Shown one piece after another: positions 26,084 to 34,180 of a stretch of 64,000 bases of DNA (its first letter is position 1; each line of letters begins with the position of its first letter). A program made the translations under genes and the position numbers. The notes under the pieces are model-generated. The model searched no databases. It was not told the DNA's origin and was given only the letters and a program-made list of their open reading frames with translations. Source of the DNA: Amycolatopsis sp. GM8 (GTDB lineage Bacteria; Actinomycetota; Actinomycetes; Mycobacteriales; Pseudonocardiaceae); the NCBI RefSeq assembly GCF_021653975.1, contig NZ_JAJKFK010000004.1, positions 308,936 to 372,935 of the forward strand. Direction: 5' to 3'.

Positions 26084-27114
26084 CCGGCCCCTCCCGCCAA
26101 CGTCGCATACGACGTGATCTGCCGCAGCGCAGCGGTGGCGTAGCTGCCGGACGGGAGGAAGAAGTTCAATGCCACCCGGTGCCTGCCCGCGTGCTCCGGA
26201 TCGCCCTCGACCGGCCCGACCGAGATGGTCGTCTGCACCACGGTCGTCCGTTCGGACGCGGTGGTGACCGGTTCGCCGTCGACGAACCCGTACCGGGTGA
26301 AGGGCAGGACCGGGCTGGCCGCGAGCACCTTGGCCGACGCGAGCGGTGAGTTCACGTACCGGAACGGGATCCCGTCGACGACGGTCTCGAAGTCCTTGCC
26401 TCCGCAGGTGGTGCCGACGAGCGCTCGCAGTGCCGCGTTCCAGCCGTGCGACGAGTGCGCAGCGAGATAGAAGGACGCCGTCCGGGGATCCAGCGCCCGG
26501 AAGTGGTCCTTCGGGTGACCGGTCCATCCCGCCGCCGTCGCGCTCTCCGGCGCGCCCAGCCCGGCGAGTTCGTGCAGTGCCTCGTCCCACCGGCCGTCGA
26601 CCATCGCGGCGCCGACCAGATGGGTGCGCTTGGGCCCGTTGGGCACTCCGAAGCGCTGCGTGTCGTAGTAGTTGAGGAAGAAGGTGGTGATCTTGCGCGC
26701 CCCGGCGAACCGCTCGGCGAGTTCGGGCGCCATGTTGCGCACTACGACCCGGAAGCCGTTCCCCTCCAGCCGGCCGATGCTCAGCGGAGCCGGACCGTAG
26801 CCATAATGGTGCAGTTCCCACCACCGGCCGTCTTCCCGGGCGCCGGGCAGGTCCGCGGCCACGGCCTGGGCGGGAACGGCCACCAGCTGCTCGGTGACGC
26901 CGTCCTCATCCTTGAGGCCGCCGTAGGTGACCTCGGTGCTCGCCACATCCAGTGCCGCGGCCAGATGCCTGATGGCCTCCATCGTCGTATAACCGGACTT
27001 GCGTAACAGGAGATAGCGGTACTCCGCCGTCGCGTCGGCCAGCGGGACCACCATGGTCTCGCGTACGACGAAATCCTCCGGGACGTGCTTGAGCACCGGC
27101 CCCCGAGCGGTCAT
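26080..27114 (-). CDS. TruD-type pseudouridine synthase acting in nucleoside antibiotic synthesis
   Basis: A 344-residue TruD-family enzyme. The catalytic motif is TYGGLKDEDGVTEQ with Asp 69; other TruD marks are YLLLRKSGYTTMEAI, LEGNGFRVVVRNM and FFLNYYDTQRFGVPNG. Household TruD modifies tRNA, but TruD homologues in the malayamycin and pseudouridimycin clusters supply pseudouridine or its phosphate as the C-nucleoside scaffold. Placement inside this operon, with 4-nt overlaps to the enolpyruvyl transferase upstream and the oxygenase downstream, argues strongly for that role here. Whether it acts on free UMP or releases pseudouridine from RNA is unknown. Confidence 0.9.
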   Translation of the reverse strand: MTARGPVLKHVPEDFVVRETMVVPLADATAEYRYLLLRKSGYTTMEAIRHLAAALDVASTEVTYGGLKDEDGVTEQLVAVPAQAVAADLPGAREDGRWWELHHYGYGPAPLSIGRLEGNGFRVVVRNMAPELAERFAGARKITTFFLNYYDTQRFGVPNGPKRTHLVGAAMVDGRWDEALHELAGLGAPESATAAGWTGHPKDHFRALDPRTASFYLAAHSSHGWNAALRALVGTTCGGKDFETVVDGIPFRYVNSPLASAKVLAASPVLPFTRYGFVDGEPVTTASERTTVVQTTISVGPVEGDPEHAGRHRVALNFFLPSGSYATAALRQITSYATLAGGAG

Positions 27115-28499
27115 CGATCTTCCTCCTCGATCCGTGCTCCGAGCCCGCGCAAGGAGCCGACCAGGTCCGGGTATCCCCGGGCCAGATGGTGGGTTCCCGT
27201 CACGACGGTTCGGCCGGGCACCCGGAGCGCGGCGAGCAGCAGTACCGCCGCGGCCCGCAGATCTGGAGCGTGCACGACGCGGTCGGCCACCTGCGGCGGA
27301 CGGACTCCGGCGATCTCGACCGCCCCGTCCCCGGCGGTGAGCTGCACGCCGAGATCCCGCATGCCTGCCACGTAGCCGAACCGCTTGGGCCAGACCGTCT
27401 CGCGGATCGTCGTCGTTCCTTCGGCCAGGCAGGCCAGCAGTGCGAAGAACGGATGGCAGTCGCTGTAGATGCCCGGCGAGGTCACGACGATCTCCGCCGG
27501 CCGCAACGTTTCCGCGGGGTGCACGATCAGCTCGTTCGCGGTCGAGTCGAGTCCGATGCCCATGCGGTCGAACACCTCGCGTTCCGGACGCAGCGCCGCC
27601 CAGGCGCGCGATAGGCCGGCGCCGCGGATGCGCAGCGGTCCGTCGGCCGACAACGCGCCGGCGGCCACCCAGGTGACGACCTCGATCAGGTCCGGCAGTA
27701 GCCGGTGCAGCACGGGTTGGTCCAGCGCCGCCGGCCCGCGCCCGTGAATCACCAGCGAACCGGTCAGGGTGGTCTCGATGTCGGCGCCGAACTCGGAGAG
27801 CACGGTGATGAGATCGGTGACGTCGGGCTTCGGGTAGGGATTGTGCAGGAGGCTCGTACCGTGGGCGACCGCGGCGCACAGGATCGCCATCTTGCTGGCC
27901 CCGGAGTACAGTGGACCGGTCCGAAGTGGACGAATAGCGGTGTAGTCGAGCAGATCGATCTCGCATCCGCGCAGACCCGCCGTGGCCAGAATCCTCGGGT
28001 TCCCGGCCCGGTCGGCATCCACTACGGCGCCGAAGCGTTCGAGCACACTGAGGTACTGCTCGATCGGACGCTTGCCCTCGGCGCTGTCCCCGATCCGGCA
28101 GCCGCCGTCAGTCGGGATTGCGACTTCTCCCAGGCGCGCGAGCAGGCCCGGCACCAGGTAGACGGAGCCATGGATGCGCTCGGCCGCGACGGTGAACGAC
28201 TCGGCGCTGGTGATTCCGGCCGCGTCGACGACAAGCGAACCGATGCCGCGGTGCGCGACACCCCCAAGGTCGCGGAGCACGTCGGCCAGCACGTCGGTCT
28301 CCACCAGAGCGGGACAGTTGGTCACCATCAGCGGGGCGTTGGCCGTGCACGCGGCGCCGACGATCGTCACGAGGGAGTGCTTGAAACCAGAGACATCGAC
28401 GTGTCCACGCAGTCGGGCAGGCCCACTGACCACGAGAGTGTCCTGGGCGAGACCCTCCGCCGGGGTGGCCTCGGCGCCGGTCCAGATGCTTGTCGTCAT
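27111..28499 (-). CDS. MurA-like enolpyruvyl transferase (NikO/PolA type)
   Basis: A 462-residue EPSP/MurA-fold enzyme that moves enolpyruvate from PEP. It keeps the MurA Lys in SGFKHSLVTI (K40) and the loop Cys 134 in PTDGGCRIGD. In nikkomycin and polyoxin synthesis NikO/PolA enolpyruvylates the 3'-OH of UMP, giving the substrate for NikJ/PolH. Here the acceptor is more likely pseudouridine 5'-phosphate, because TruD is translationally coupled downstream (ATGA). A household MurA is less likely given the context and divergent sequence. It is the first gene of the minus-strand operon. GGGGGG at about 28511-28516 lies upstream of ATG 28499. Confidence 0.9.
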   Translation of the reverse strand: MTTSIWTGAEATPAEGLAQDTLVVSGPARLRGHVDVSGFKHSLVTIVGAACTANAPLMVTNCPALVETDVLADVLRDLGGVAHRGIGSLVVDAAGITSAESFTVAAERIHGSVYLVPGLLARLGEVAIPTDGGCRIGDSAEGKRPIEQYLSVLERFGAVVDADRAGNPRILATAGLRGCEIDLLDYTAIRPLRTGPLYSGASKMAILCAAVAHGTSLLHNPYPKPDVTDLITVLSEFGADIETTLTGSLVIHGRGPAALDQPVLHRLLPDLIEVVTWVAAGALSADGPLRIRGAGLSRAWAALRPEREVFDRMGIGLDSTANELIVHPAETLRPAEIVVTSPGIYSDCHPFFALLACLAEGTTTIRETVWPKRFGYVAGMRDLGVQLTAGDGAVEIAGVRPPQVADRVVHAPDLRAAAVLLLAALRVPGRTVVTGTHHLARGYPDLVGSLRGLGARIEEEDR

Positions 28500-29091
28500 G
28501 CCGTGTTCGTCCCCCCAATTCAATTCGTGTGATAACCCGATGATCACCGGCGGCGGGCACGTCAATGCCACCGCGATGCACGCGGCGAGCTTCCCGCGAA
28601 GAGAAGATGCGGCGACCGACCAACGCGCCGAAAAGACCCGGCGCTGGTCGGTTTTAACTGGGCGTACAAGGTGTTCTCGGGCCGTCCCGTCGTCGACCCA
28701 TCCCCCAGAATAAGTACGTGAACCATCACGCAGCGTACGCACACCTTCTTGGGCAGTGCAACCACCTATTGGCAAGGTGTGGCGATGGTGCGGCGATCAA
28801 TTCCTCGGATGGCTTCTTGCGCCACTTCGTCCCGTCGTGTAGGCATTGAAAGGGAACCTCGCGGGTTACGGCCGGTGCGCCGCGCGAACGCAGGGAACCG
28901 TTCTGCACTTGGGGAAGGGAAAGAGCGCTGTGCGATTTTCGTTCTCCGCTTGGGCTTGCCGACGATGGTCGTGCGACTTGTTTGTCGACCGCTGAACTTT
29001 CATTCTCGACACTAATCGAATTTCTGGCGGCTCGGCAGATTGCCCGGTGTGCGCCCGTGTCCACATTCAGGTAAATCGGATAAGGGGAACC
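28500..29091. promoter_or_regulatory. 592-bp divergent intergenic region of the biosynthetic cluster
   Basis: No supportable gene lies here. The region separates the leftward TruD operon from the rightward eleven-gene operon and must hold both promoters. It is less GC-rich than its surroundings, notably around 28660-28720 and 28990-29040. I cannot assign -10/-35 elements or a regulator site with confidence. Confidence 0.5.
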
Positions 29092-29301
29092 ATGCCCATC
29101 CTGGATATCAACGCACTGCTCGACGATCTTGGCGCAGATCCGGGCCTGCGGCGCGAGTGGGAGCTGAATCCGGACGAGGTGGGCGCGCGGTACCACCTCA
29201 CCGACCGGCAGCGTGAGCTTCTGTCGCAGGGAGATGTGGACGGCCTTGTCGCGGAGGGACTCGCCGAACGGCATGTCCAGCAGATGCGCGTCTCGTGGTG
29301 A
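29092..29301 (+). CDS. Small LigA-like helical protein
   Basis: A 69-residue protein resembling the alpha subunit/domain (LigA) of aromatic ring-opening dioxygenases: L..DPGLRREW..NPDEVGARY, LTDRQRELLSQGD and a following short helix ending HVQQMRVSW. No catalytic beta subunit (LigB) is present, so it does not form a classical extradiol dioxygenase. In this operon it may be a docking or accessory protein for an oxygenase, or a leader-like recognition protein. AAGGGGA sits just before ATG 29092. It is the first gene of the rightward operon, 32 bp before the aldo/keto reductase. Confidence 0.6.
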   Translation: MPILDINALLDDLGADPGLRREWELNPDEVGARYHLTDRQRELLSQGDVDGLVAEGLAERHVQQMRVSW

Positions 29302-29333
29302 GGGCACACCACCGCACTGACTGAGACCACGGT

Positions 29334-30293
29334 GTGGCATTTGGGGGGACCTTGCATATCAACACGCTGGGTGGCTCCGGTCTGCGCATCCCGTGTGTCG
29401 CAATGGGATGCGCGCAGCTGGGCGCCGACGTGACAGGCTCGGACGCGATCACGCTGGTACGTGCCGCGCTCGCCGAAGGGCTGACCTTCTTCGACACCGC
29501 CGACGTCTATGCGGGTGGCGAGAGCGAACGCCTGCTCGGCCGGGCACTGCGCGGGCGGCACGATGAGTGCGTAGTGGCCACCAAGTACCGTCATGGTGCC
29601 TGTCCCGGAGCCGGACGCAAGAGCGTGCGGGTGGCGGTGGACGGCAGCCTCCGCCGGCTCGGCGTCGACTATATCGACCTGTTCCAGCTGCACGCGCCCG
29701 ATCCGGCGACACCCCTGGCGGAAACCGTCGGCGCGTTGCAGGACCTTGTCGGCCAGGGGAAAATCCTTTATTTCGGGCTCGGCAACACCACGGCGGCCGA
29801 TGCGCTGGCCGCTGCCGAACTCGCCTCGCCCCGGGTCCCGGTCACCAGTGTGCAAGCGCCCATGAGCTTGCTGGACATCGCGCGGCTGGACGCCCTCGGA
29901 CAGCTCGCGAACCGGACCGGGATCGGCCTGCTCGCCGCGGCGCCGCTCGCCCGGGGGCTGCTGGCGGGTTCCTACGATCTCGGCCGGCGCCCGCCGCCGG
30001 GGCATGCGCTGTTGTCCCGCAAGGGATTCGGCTACTGGACCGACCGGGGACGCGCCGTCGCGGAACGGGTGCGGCAGGTCGCCGCCACGCACGGCACGAC
30101 TCCGGTGCGGGTGGCGCTGTCGGCTGTGCTCGATCACCCAGGGGTGTCGGCGGTCGTGGTCGGCTGCCGCTCGCGCGAGCAGCTGAGCGGCTGTGCGGAC
30201 GTTCGGCCCGGCCTGCTCGACCCCCTGACGATCGAACAACTGCGCGGCGTCCTGACCACAGACACGATATCGAGCAAGGAGCCAATCACGTGA
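29334..30293 (+). CDS. Aldo/keto reductase
   Basis: A 319-residue (beta/alpha)8 NADPH oxidoreductase. The catalytic Asp and Tyr lie in FFDTADVYAGGESERLLG, Lys in VATKYRHG and His in LFQLHAPDP. The GCAQLGA start and RVALSAVLDHPGVSAVVVGC end fit the family. It probably reduces a keto intermediate of the sugar or side chain. A GTG start at 29334 is used; a TTG at 29352 with GGGGGG just before it is possible. The stop overlaps the next gene's GTG (GTGA), part of a chain of coupled genes. Confidence 0.85.
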   Translation: MAFGGTLHINTLGGSGLRIPCVAMGCAQLGADVTGSDAITLVRAALAEGLTFFDTADVYAGGESERLLGRALRGRHDECVVATKYRHGACPGAGRKSVRVAVDGSLRRLGVDYIDLFQLHAPDPATPLAETVGALQDLVGQGKILYFGLGNTTAADALAAAELASPRVPVTSVQAPMSLLDIARLDALGQLANRTGIGLLAAAPLARGLLAGSYDLGRRPPPGHALLSRKGFGYWTDRGRAVAERVRQVAATHGTTPVRVALSAVLDHPGVSAVVVGCRSREQLSGCADVRPGLLDPLTIEQLRGVLTTDTISSKEPIT

Positions 30294-30949
30294 GTAACGT
30301 CATCGACTTCGACGAGATCGTCGCCGCGCAGTTCCACGACGAGCCATACCCGTGGGCGTACTACAGCAAGGCATTGCGTGATCCGCAGGGCCTGGCCGAG
30401 GTCTTCCCCGATATCGGCTTCGGCTGGCACTCGCAGCGGCAGATCCTGGAGAAGCTGGGGAAGAAGGGCAGCGACGCCTGGTACCAGCACAGCGTCGCCA
30501 CCCGGCCGCTGATCGAGCTGGGGAAGACGGTGCCGTACGACTCCGCGTCGCTCGACGACCGGTGGCTGGCCTTCGCCGAGGATCTGCTCTCTCCCGAGTA
30601 CCGCGAGAGCCTGACCGAATCCACCGGCCACGACGTGCGCGGGCTGCGGATGCAGGCGCATTTCTGGCGGTTCGAGGAAGGATCGTTCTTCCAGCCGCAT
30701 GTGGACAAGGCGCACAAGATCGTCACGCACCTGATGTACCTGACCGAGGAGTGGACCCCGGAGATGGGCGGGTGCTTCCGGGTGCTGTCGTCCGATCAAC
30801 CGGACGACGTGCACATCGAGATTCCGCCGCTGCCCAACAACTCCATCGTGTTGCGGCGCACGGACAACGCCTGGCACTCGGTCTCCGCGATCCCCCGCGG
30901 CAGCGGGCAGACCCGGCGGCTCGTGCAAGTGTGGTTCTGGGGCGAGTGA
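30290..30949 (+). CDS. 2OG-Fe(II) oxygenase
   Basis: A 219-residue Fe(II)/2OG oxygenase with ligands His 137 and Asp 139 (FFQPHVDKAHK) and distal His 196 (NAWHSVSAI); Arg in QTRRLVQVWF should bind 2OG. The N-terminal region (FHDEPYPWAYYSKALRD) differs from its two paralogues in the cluster. In aminohexuronic acid formation, oxygenases of this type carry out oxidative C-C cleavage of the octosyl acid; a similar or hydroxylating role is inferred here. The GTG start at 30290 has AAGGAG at 30277-30282 and overlaps the upstream stop. Confidence 0.85.
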   Translation: MSNVIDFDEIVAAQFHDEPYPWAYYSKALRDPQGLAEVFPDIGFGWHSQRQILEKLGKKGSDAWYQHSVATRPLIELGKTVPYDSASLDDRWLAFAEDLLSPEYRESLTESTGHDVRGLRMQAHFWRFEEGSFFQPHVDKAHKIVTHLMYLTEEWTPEMGGCFRVLSSDQPDDVHIEIPPLPNNSIVLRRTDNAWHSVSAIPRGSGQTRRLVQVWFWGE

Positions 30950-32898
30950 CCCCGCTGGTTTCGGACGAGTCCGGGAAGGCTTTCATGGTGCCGACAACGA
31001 GTGACACGACCGTTCGGTGGTATGACACCGAGCCGGAGTATGTCGCGGCCGCGAGTGCTCCGGTGGCCGGATGCGCGGTGCCGGTGCTCGCGCCGACTCG
31101 ACCGGACCTCGCCCGCCGGTGGGCCGACGTGCTGACCCACCGCTACGGCGCGCCGCACCAGCAGCGGCTGGGACTGCGGGTCGTGGTCGCGTGGGGTGCC
31201 GAAGCCGAACCCGCGGCCCGGGTGTTCGCGGCCTGCAGCGGATCCCGCCTGGCGCTCGCCATGTCGGTCGACGACGCGGTGACGACGGTGCGTGACGCGC
31301 CGGAGAGCGCCGCTGTCGTCGTCGGGTATGCGGCCCGGTTCACCGTGTCGGCACTGGCCCGGCTGACGTCGGGTGCCGGGCGTCCGGTGGGTGTCCTGTG
31401 TGGACGAGACAGCGCCGCGTTGTCCTTCGCCGTTGCCAAGGCGCTGCTGCGACCCGCGGTCGCGGTCGCGGACCTCCGCCTGTTCGACGCGCCATCGCAC
31501 CGCGCGGAGGACAACCCGCGGCTGCCCGTGACCGAGTTATTGGCCGGACTGCGCACGCCATCGCGGGTCGCGGTGCTGCGCAGCCATGGCGAGGGCGGTC
31601 ATGCCAAGTACGGTGGCGTGGTGGTGTGCGGCTTGCTGGATCAGGCCGAGTTCCCCCGGGGGGCGCACGCCGGCTGCGTGCGCGAGCCGCGGTCGTGCAA
31701 ACGCGCCACGGCCACCGGCGCCGAGGTGGTGTTCGGCGACGAGATCGCCGCGACCACGGTATGTTTCTTGTGCTGCAACGGGTTCAACGTCGCGCAGGAA
31801 CTCTACCCGTCACCGGTCTCGATGGCCCTCTCCCTGAGCGAAGGGGTCGCGGCCGCTGTCATCGCGCCCACCCGTCCGCTGGTGGCGCCCGACACCCTCC
31901 TCGAATCGGTGCGTGCCGGACTGACCGGCGGCACCGCGCTGGGCGAGCTGGTGGTCCGGCTCAACCAGTTCGGCGCCCGCCTCGGCCAGCGCGATGCGTT
32001 CGTCCTGCTGGGTGATCCGTGCCAGGCGGCGATCGAGGGCGATGCGGAAACCGGCGCCGGCCCTTCCGCCCAACCGACCGAACTGGCCGACCTGCGGGTC
32101 TGGTTGGCGTCCGTGCTACGGCACACCGAACGCGGGCGCAGGCTGGTCCGAGCGCTGCGCTCCTGGCTGGCCGAACGGGCGGACGACCTGCTGGCCGATC
32201 CGGTGCGCCGGCTCGACGATGTGGAGCGGCTGGCGCTGTACGCGCTGAAATGGGCTGAGGTGGAGCCCGCCGGCGAGGCGTTGCGGCGGCTGCTGCGCTC
32301 CGCCACGGTGATCCGGCTGCGCATCGCCCGCTGGGACGAGACGATGGCCGGAATTCTCCTTGACGTGCGCGACACCGCCGACGTGTTCGACCTCGGACAC
32401 TACGACCAGCTGCTACTGCGGATCGACGACGGACCACCCTGTGCCCGGTGTGGCACGCCGACCGAGCACCACCGGTTCGGCGCGGGCGAACCGGCCGGGC
32501 TGCAGCGCGTCGCGGTGTTGTGCCGGGTGTGCGGCCCGATCCGGGAGTCCGGGATGACCGGACCGTCGCTTGTGGTCCAACAGAGCCCGGCCTACGTACG
32601 CGGCGGGGAGAACATCCGGATCGTGGTGGAGCTGGACTTCCCGGGCGACCGGTCCCGGGTGACAGATGTTGCGCGGCTGCGGTTGCGGTTGTTCGACAAA
32701 GCCGGCGACCGCTGCGTGCACGACGAGACGCGGGTCGTGCCCACGGAGCGCGCGCTGCTGGAATTCGACTTCGCGGTGCCGCCCGAACTGGGGGTGGACC
32801 TGCACAGCGCGCGGCTGGTCGCGGTGTCCGGGTTCGACGTGGCCTACGCCCGGGTCCGGGTCGCCGGACTGCCGCGAACTCCGGATGTGATGGCGTGA
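30946..32898 (+). CDS. Caspase-fold (CHAT/C25-like) protein with zinc-ribbon and beta-sandwich tail, unknown role
   Basis: A 650-residue protein. A probable His-Cys dyad is formed by His 214 in VLRSHGEGGH and Cys 276 or 277 in VCFLCCNGFN. Around residue 355 FVLLGDPCQAA matches the GDP turn seen near the end of gingipain/C25-type domains. Residues about 497-530 carry CARCG and CRVCG, a likely zinc ribbon, followed by a beta-rich, Ig-like domain (VRGGENIRIVVELDF). I know no caspase-fold enzyme in octosyl nucleoside pathways, so its task could be proteolysis, amide bond chemistry or self-protection. GTG 30946 is coupled to the upstream stop. Fold assignment is from motifs only. Confidence 0.65.
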   Translation: MTPLVSDESGKAFMVPTTSDTTVRWYDTEPEYVAAASAPVAGCAVPVLAPTRPDLARRWADVLTHRYGAPHQQRLGLRVVVAWGAEAEPAARVFAACSGSRLALAMSVDDAVTTVRDAPESAAVVVGYAARFTVSALARLTSGAGRPVGVLCGRDSAALSFAVAKALLRPAVAVADLRLFDAPSHRAEDNPRLPVTELLAGLRTPSRVAVLRSHGEGGHAKYGGVVVCGLLDQAEFPRGAHAGCVREPRSCKRATATGAEVVFGDEIAATTVCFLCCNGFNVAQELYPSPVSMALSLSEGVAAAVIAPTRPLVAPDTLLESVRAGLTGGTALGELVVRLNQFGARLGQRDAFVLLGDPCQAAIEGDAETGAGPSAQPTELADLRVWLASVLRHTERGRRLVRALRSWLAERADDLLADPVRRLDDVERLALYALKWAEVEPAGEALRRLLRSATVIRLRIARWDETMAGILLDVRDTADVFDLGHYDQLLLRIDDGPPCARCGTPTEHHRFGAGEPAGLQRVAVLCRVCGPIRESGMTGPSLVVQQSPAYVRGGENIRIVVELDFPGDRSRVTDVARLRLRLFDKAGDRCVHDETRVVPTERALLEFDFAVPPELGVDLHSARLVAVSGFDVAYARVRVAGLPRTPDVMA

Positions 32899-33521
32899 CG
32901 ACCGTACTCGCGCCGGACTGGGCCGATCGCGAAGCTCGATCGGAACCCTATCGATGGCTGGCCACCCACCCCGGTGAGCTGTTCGACCTGGCCGTCGCGC
33001 GGGACTTGGTCAGCTCCTTCCCGACCGACGGCTTCGAACGCCGGGACGCGACCGGACGCCCTGCCGGCAAGACCTACCGCAACTACTCACGGACGATCGT
33101 CGGTCCGGGATCGGGACCGCCCGCTGACCTACCCGCGTTGTGGCGCGGCCTGGTCGCCGATCTCACCAGTGCCGCGTACGGCCGTGACGTGGCCCGCCTG
33201 CTGGGGCAACCGGTCGCCGCCGCGGTGGAGATCCGCCTCGTCCGGCACGCTCCCGGCGACTGGCTCGGCCCGCACACGGATCGAGCGGACAAGCTGTTCA
33301 GCCACATCATCTACTTCAACGAGGACTGGCGGGCCGAGTTCGGCGGGCGGCTGGATATCCTGGGCGGCAACGACTCCGCGGCCGTGGTGGCGAGCGTGGT
33401 CCCGGAGCTGGGCGCCTCGGCCCTGCTGGCTCGCGGCCCCGACTCCTGGCACCAGGTGTCTGATGTGGATCCCGGAATGGCCCGAAGCCGTGCCTCGCTC
33501 CTCACCCATGGGTTGCGGTGA
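32895..33521 (+). CDS. 2OG-Fe(II) oxygenase
   Basis: A 208-residue Fe(II)/2OG oxygenase. The metal ligands are His 127 and Asp 129 (WLGPHTDRADK) and His 186 (DSWHQVSDV), spaced exactly as in the 25457-26083 protein, so these two are probably close paralogues. Arg in RSRASLLTHG likely binds 2OG. It acts on a nucleoside or carrier-bound intermediate (inference). GTG 32895 overlaps the upstream TGA, and its own stop overlaps the kinase start at 33518. Confidence 0.85.
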   Translation: MTTVLAPDWADREARSEPYRWLATHPGELFDLAVARDLVSSFPTDGFERRDATGRPAGKTYRNYSRTIVGPGSGPPADLPALWRGLVADLTSAAYGRDVARLLGQPVAAAVEIRLVRHAPGDWLGPHTDRADKLFSHIIYFNEDWRAEFGGRLDILGGNDSAAVVASVVPELGASALLARGPDSWHQVSDVDPGMARSRASLLTHGLR

Positions 33522-34180
33522 TTGCGATGACCGGGCCGAAACGGCTTCTGATCCTGGGTAGCCCCGGCGCGGGCAAGACCACGCTGGCCCGGGAACTGGC
33601 CAGGCGCACGGGCCTGCCGCTGCATCATCTCGACGACGCGCACTGGGGATCCGGCTGGAGCAGGCCTACCGCCGACGAATGGGCCCAGCGGCAAGCGGCT
33701 CTGGTCGCCGGGCAGCGGTGGATCGTGGACGGGAACTACCTGCCCACCCTGCACCTGCGCGTTCCACACGCCGAACTCGTCGTCCTGGTGGACGCACCGG
33801 CCTGGCGCTGTGCGGGCAGGATCATCCAGCGGGCCGGCCGGATCCGCCGGGGCGGGGTCGCCGACCTGCCGGCCAGCGTGCGCAGGCAGGTCCTGGACGG
33901 CGTCTCGGTACCCGCTACGAACGACCTGCGCCGTCTGTTGTGGATGGTGGCCCGGTTTCCCGGGCAGAGCTGGCCCGCCGTGGTGGGTCAGGCCGCCGCG
34001 GGACCGGGAACGCTGTTGGTCGCCGTGCAGCCTGGTCTGCTCGGCTCGCGGATGGGCGCCACACGACGCAGGCTGCGAGGCAAGGGCGTCCGAGTACTGG
34101 TCCAACCGCTGCCGCAGGCCACGGAAACCGTTGTCTCGTTGGTCAACGGACATCTCCCCACCACAGGAGCGCTCACATGA
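33518..34180 (+). CDS. P-loop kinase (FlaR/adenylate kinase-like), possible nucleoside 2'-kinase
   Basis: A 220-residue P-loop protein with Walker A LGSPGAGKTTLAR and the RWIVDGNYLPTL motif typical of FlaR-like kinases. In nikkomycin/polyoxin synthesis a kinase adds a cryptic 2'-phosphate to the octosyl nucleoside; the adjacent phosphatase gene and a second similar kinase at 37271 fit such a cycle. The C-terminal 60 residues (LLGSRMGATRRRLRGKG) are basic and unusual for the family. It could instead confer self-resistance. GTG 33518 is coupled to the preceding gene and the stop overlaps the radical SAM start. Confidence 0.75.
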   Translation: MIAMTGPKRLLILGSPGAGKTTLARELARRTGLPLHHLDDAHWGSGWSRPTADEWAQRQAALVAGQRWIVDGNYLPTLHLRVPHAELVVLVDAPAWRCAGRIIQRAGRIRRGGVADLPASVRRQVLDGVSVPATNDLRRLLWMVARFPGQSWPAVVGQAAAGPGTLLVAVQPGLLGSRMGATRRRLRGKGVRVLVQPLPQATETVVSLVNGHLPTTGALT

